From Streptomyces sp. CCM_MD2014 (lineage in GTDB: Bacteria > Actinomycetota > Actinomycetes > Streptomycetales > Streptomycetaceae): 64,000 bases of DNA. The translations under genes and the position numbers were made by a program. Each line of letters starts with the position of its first letter. Positions within the stretch are counted from its first letter, which is position 1. The DNA is taken from contig NZ_CP009754.1 of assembly GCF_000772045.1 (NCBI RefSeq), forward strand, positions 7,130,001-7,194,000. The letters are read 5' to 3'. A model generated the notes under the pieces. The model saw nothing but the letters and a program-made list of their open reading frames with translations, was not told where the DNA came from and searched no databases. Shown one piece after another: positions 63,914 through 64,000 of the stretch.

Positions 63914-64000
63914 ATGCCCGCATCCCCGAGCACCGCCCGGGCCATCAACGACCGGCTCGCCCTCCATCTGCTCCAGCAGGAGGGCCCGTTGACGGCAGGC
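63914..64000 (+). CDS. ROK-family transcriptional regulator (3' truncated by window edge)
   Basis: Twenty-nine codons are visible: MPASPSTARAINDRLALHLL followed by QQEGPLTAG. This is the N-terminal MarR-type HTH region of ROK repressors, which bind sugars or sugar phosphates. GGAAGG precedes the ATG by 8 bases. The assignment is from this short segment only. Confidence 0.65.
   Translation, partial: MPASPSTARAINDRLALHLLQQEGPLTAG

Overview
The window is a gene-dense, very GC-rich actinobacterial chromosome segment. Gene content and order (rpsD, alaS-ruvX-mltG-aroE-aroCKB, efp-nusB-bldD, pyrR-pyrBC-carAB-pyrDF, sIHF-gmk-rpoZ-coaBC-metK-priA, fmt-rsmB, rpe, guaB1) are those of the Streptomyces chromosome core. 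BldD, sIHF, GTG/TTG starts, 1-4 nt stop/start overlaps and T-poor terminator hairpins all fit that genus. No rRNA, tRNA, prophage or CRISPR array was seen.

Layout. 1-16.5 kb: the end of rpsD, an NB-ARC-type regulator on the minus strand, then a long plus-strand housekeeping run (alanyl-tRNA synthetase, RuvX, MltG, shikimate pathway genes, a divergent M24 peptidase homologue, EF-P, NusB) that ends at a perfect 20-bp bidirectional terminator facing bldD. 17-27.3 kb: the pyrimidine operon, led by a PyrR-binding hairpin that includes the pyrR ribosome binding site; carB and pyrD are separated by a 13-bp GAAA-loop hairpin. 27.5-37.4 kb: sIHF, gmk, rpoZ, coaBC, metK, a PriA that appears to lack helicase motifs, a small HTH protein, fmt and rsmB.

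37.5-46 kb is an accessory-looking block. A short Trypco2-type protein is divergent from a cytosolic trypsin-like protease that carries what looks like a broken NTPase module. It is followed by a PknG-type kinase, a VWA/zinc-ribbon protein, a four-helix membrane protein with an extracellular sensor region, and a membrane-anchored solute-binding protein. The last genes resemble the mycobacterial GlnH-GlnX-PknG signalling set, but the binding protein is of the carbohydrate-type family and a protease and VWA protein are added.

46-58.5 kb: rpe, a SorC-type regulator, a barstar homologue, guaB1, and then a probable L-lysine catabolic set: an APC permease, an Lrp/AsnC regulator and, 2.3 kb further on, davA-davB. 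The permease and davA promoters share an array of CGCAACG direct repeats with the same helical spacing and the same distance to the -35 box, which suggests an Lrp-type regulon. Between them sit an MFS gene with a strongly structured leader and a decayed secreted-protein gene split by a 78-bp MITE; removing the MITE with one TA copy rejoins the two halves in frame. 57.5-64 kb: a luciferase-like oxidoreductase, a DUF5995 protein, a GH6 glycosidase, a uracil/xanthine permease, a thioesterase, an MFS transporter and the first codons of a ROK-type regulator.
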